Of a stretch of DNA of 50,830 nt, positions 49,175 through 50,830 are shown one piece after another. The translations under genes were made by a program, and so were the position numbers. Position 1 is the stretch's first letter. Each line of letters starts with the position of its first letter. The stretch comes from a virus: positions 1-50,830 of IMG/VR virus record IMGVR_UViG_3300023179_007745. One strand, written 5' to 3'. A model generated the notes under the pieces. It saw nothing but the letters and a program-made list of their open reading frames with translations. It was not told where the DNA came from and did no database searches.

Positions 49175-49204
49175 AAATATCCCGTTTTATTGGATATTTA
49201 TGGC
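49170..49204. repeat. Perfect 13-bp inverted repeat over a start codon
   Basis: GCCATAAATATCC (49170-49182) and GGATATTTATGGC (49192-49204) are perfect complements with a 9-nt AT-rich loop. On the minus strand the ATG of the next gene is in the 3' arm. Both arms carry CATAAATA, one base from the late TATAAATA. It may be a hairpin that controls translation, a weak late promoter pair, or both. Confidence 0.7.
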
Positions 49205-49222
49205 TTGAAGATTTTAGTTATT

Positions 49223-50830
49223 TTAGCTTGGAATTATCAAACATCCAGAACATAAGAAGCAATAAACTCTCTGACCTGATACTGTAGAGCATGTTCCCCC
49301 GCATAAAGTTGTAGCTTCCAGCCCTGTAGTTGGATATGATATATAAACAGCACCACTGCCGCCAGACACGCCCAACGCCGATGATCCTAATTCTCCACCA
49401 TGACCTGAATTTGCAGCACCAGCACAATTTGGAGCTGCTATTCCTCCACCCCCACCTTTAGATAAATACAAATTAGCTCCAGTTATAGTAGTGTAGCATC
49501 CAATTCCACCTGTAGCAGTAGGACCTGCTACACCGGAGCCACCAGCACCACCTCCTCCACCTCCTCTTCCACCCCAATTATCGATACCTTGGCCAGCACC
49601 ACCTGGATTACCTTGCCCTGGAATTCCGGATCCTTGAGTAGCAGCTGGAAAAGTTGAGCCTCCTCCACCAGATCCGCCTGGTTGGGATGTACAATTTCGC
49701 CAATTTGCTCCACCACCACCACCGCACGATTTAAGTGATATGGGGGTAGGGTTATTACTTCTGACTATACAAGATGGGGATCCAGGAGTACTAAGTATTG
49801 ATGGGAAATATTGACCACCACTTCCACCGGTTCCAACTGTAACTGTATAAGTGCCACCACCATATGGTATTAAACAACAAAGAAAACCGCCAGCACCACC
49901 ACCTCCACCCCATGTTTGACCCCATTCAGCCATTCCAGCACCAGAACCTCCACCTCCAGCTACTAACAATACCGTAATTGATGCAGGCAAGGGCCCAGCC
50001 AAAAGACAATAATAACATGATAATATATTAGATGATTCAGTTGTGTTGGCAGTATACACAGAGGTTATTAAAACAGCTGATGGTGTTTCATTGGATATAG
50101 TTCCAAAAACGTAACCATTAGAACAGATACTTGTTCCACAAGGGACACAATTTGCCGCATATATGAGTGGAAACCCTGATAGATTATTTGCAGATAGTCT
50201 CAAAGAATAGAAATTTGATGGCGGCAAAATGCATGCACAAGTACTCGATGGGTTGTTCCATGTTATCGGATCATTTAAAGTAGTATACGAAAATGCCCTT
50301 GTTGTATTTTGAAGTTCTTGATCAGTTGCATTAATTGTAAAGTTATATGTTGTATTTGACCCAACACTTCCAATATTACCAGAAATAATACCAGTGTTAG
50401 CATTTAATGATACATTGGCTGGTAAAGACCCGCTTAGCAGTGTATACGTGATAGTCGTATCACTAAATGCATTAACAGCAATATTAACTGGTGTGCCTTC
50501 ATAATTAATGCCAGCATTTCCTGCTGCTGGATAAAAAATAGGCGTGCCTGATATACTCAGTCCGCTTGGCCTCGTAGCAGTAGCTCCATCAGAATTAATA
50601 ACATATACAGCGTATGTACCAGCTGATAATACAGGTAAAGATGCTCTTAACCTTGAAGAATTAACGAATGATACCGTTGATGCTGTTAAAGAACCAATGA
50701 TAACAGTAGCTCCGTTATCAAAATTAGCTCCATTGATTTCAATATATCCTTGACTATTAGCTGCAGTATCATCTAAATAATTATAAGACGAATCAGTTAC
50801 TCTAACATTTGCAATTCTTGGAGTTACGCT
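49223..50830 (-). CDS. Glycine- and cysteine-rich tail fibre/adhesin (C-terminal part)
   Basis: The frame is open to the right edge, so the start is outside; 535 residues are visible. From the N-terminal side: an IPT/TIG-like domain (GYIEINGANFDNGATVIIG), an Ig/cadherin-like domain (TYTLLSGSLPANVSLNANTG), then a long glycine-rich region (ITVLLVAGGGGSGAGM onward) with PGII-helix-like Gly repeats. About two dozen cysteines occur, clustered around SNIL-x-CYYCLLA and GGTCS-x-V. Such Gly-rich modules occur in T4-like adhesins (gp38 of S16) and in marine fibre tips. It is a host-recognition candidate. A shorter TTG start at 50227 is not needed. Confidence 0.75.
   Translation of the reverse strand, partial: SVTPRIANVRVTDSSYNYLDDTAANSQGYIEINGANFDNGATVIIGSLTASTVSFVNSSRLRASLPVLSAGTYAVYVINSDGATATRPSGLSISGTPIFYPAAGNAGINYEGTPVNIAVNAFSDTTITYTLLSGSLPANVSLNANTGIISGNIGSVGSNTTYNFTINATDQELQNTTRAFSYTTLNDPITWNNPSSTCACILPPSNFYSLRLSANNLSGFPLIYAANCVPCGTSICSNGYVFGTISNETPSAVLITSVYTANTTESSNILSCYYCLLAGPLPASITVLLVAGGGGSGAGMAEWGQTWGGGGGAGGFLCCLIPYGGGTYTVTVGTGGSGGQYFPSILSTPGSPSCIVRSNNPTPISLKSCGGGGGANWRNCTSQPGGSGGGGSTFPAATQGSGIPGQGNPGGAGQGIDNWGGRGGGGGGAGGSGVAGPTATGGIGCYTTITGANLYLSKGGGGGIAAPNCAGAANSGHGGELGSSALGVSGGSGAVYISYPTTGLEATTLCGGTCSTVSGQRVYCFLCSGCLIIPS

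Noticed and set aside
49440-49960. Tandem CCACC-rich DNA repeats as a mobile or replication element
   Set aside because: They are the complement of glycine codons in a fibre protein and have irregular periods.
50544-50753. Plus-strand ORF of 69 residues near the right edge
   Set aside because: It is antisense to the open IPT/TIG-containing fibre frame, which has clear domain patterns.

Overview
The window is part of the genome of a T4-like myovirus. It is AT-rich, and every supported gene lies on the minus strand, so transcription runs from right to left. The order gp13-gp14-gp15-gp16-gp17-gp18-gp19-gp20-(small core protein)-gp21-gp22-gp23, followed by UvsY, UvsW and the late sigma factor gp55, is the T4 core. 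The clamp/clamp-loader block (gp45, gp44, gp62, RegA) and the gp46/gp47 recombination nuclease are also T4 genes. Peptide deformylase, Hsp20, preQ0-type genes, many glycosyltransferases and a glycine-rich fibre suggest a marine T4-like phage (pelagiphage or cyanophage type). The host cannot be fixed from this window, and no photosynthesis gene is present.

Layout from right to left in transcription order. (i) 49.2-50.8 kb: the C-terminal part of a large glycine- and cysteine-rich fibre, running off the window. (ii) 47.2-49.2 kb: three small structural proteins and gp13. (iii) 34.5-47.1 kb: neck, terminase, sheath, tube, portal, prohead core, protease, scaffold and major capsid protein. The gp23 reading frame appears broken by a 2-nt deletion near its start. 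(iv) 30.4-34.5 kb: a glycosyltransferase, UvsY, UvsW, an LSm-like protein and gp55. (v) 24.7-30.4 kb: a 7-deazaguanine module (QueE, QueD, FolE with a long N-terminal extension, a QueD-like paralogue, a DpdA-like transglycosylase), then DUF3310 and a dUTPase/dCTP-deaminase-fold protein. (vi) 18.4-24.7 kb: gp47, gp46, peptide deformylase, an AAA ATPase, a HExxH metallopeptidase and a DUF932 protein. The ATPase and DUF932 genes each have a good sigma70-type promoter. (vii) 10-18.4 kb: a surface-sugar island with glycosyltransferases, a split TPP-dependent enzyme, nucleotide-sugar dehydratase/reductases and a glycosyltransferase-methyltransferase fusion. (viii) 7.2-10 kb: gp45, gp44, gp62 and RegA. 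(ix) 0-7.2 kb: a heptosyltransferase-like GT, Hsp20, small ORFs, an LSm-like paralogue, an E1/RfbH-type iron-sulfur dehydrase, a sugar epimerase, a GT, an atypical tRNA-Tyr(GTA), an LpxH-like phosphatase and the start of an ATP-grasp-like protein.

Two pathways stand out. The first is a probable phage-encoded route to a deoxy or branched-chain nucleotide sugar (4,6-dehydratase, E1-type 3-dehydrase, SDR reductases, acetolactate-synthase-like TPP enzyme) plus about eight glycosyltransferases. The second is a 7-deazaguanine DNA-modification set. Late expression is visible as exact TATAAATA boxes ahead of gp18, the small core protein, gp22, the post-gp23 tail protein and one glycosyltransferase, matching the encoded gp55. 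Two strong hairpin terminators follow gp23 and the gene at 18.4 kb. No gene-free stretch exceeds 300 bases; the longest (about 270 bases, 1073-1342) holds the tRNA and a structured inverted repeat.
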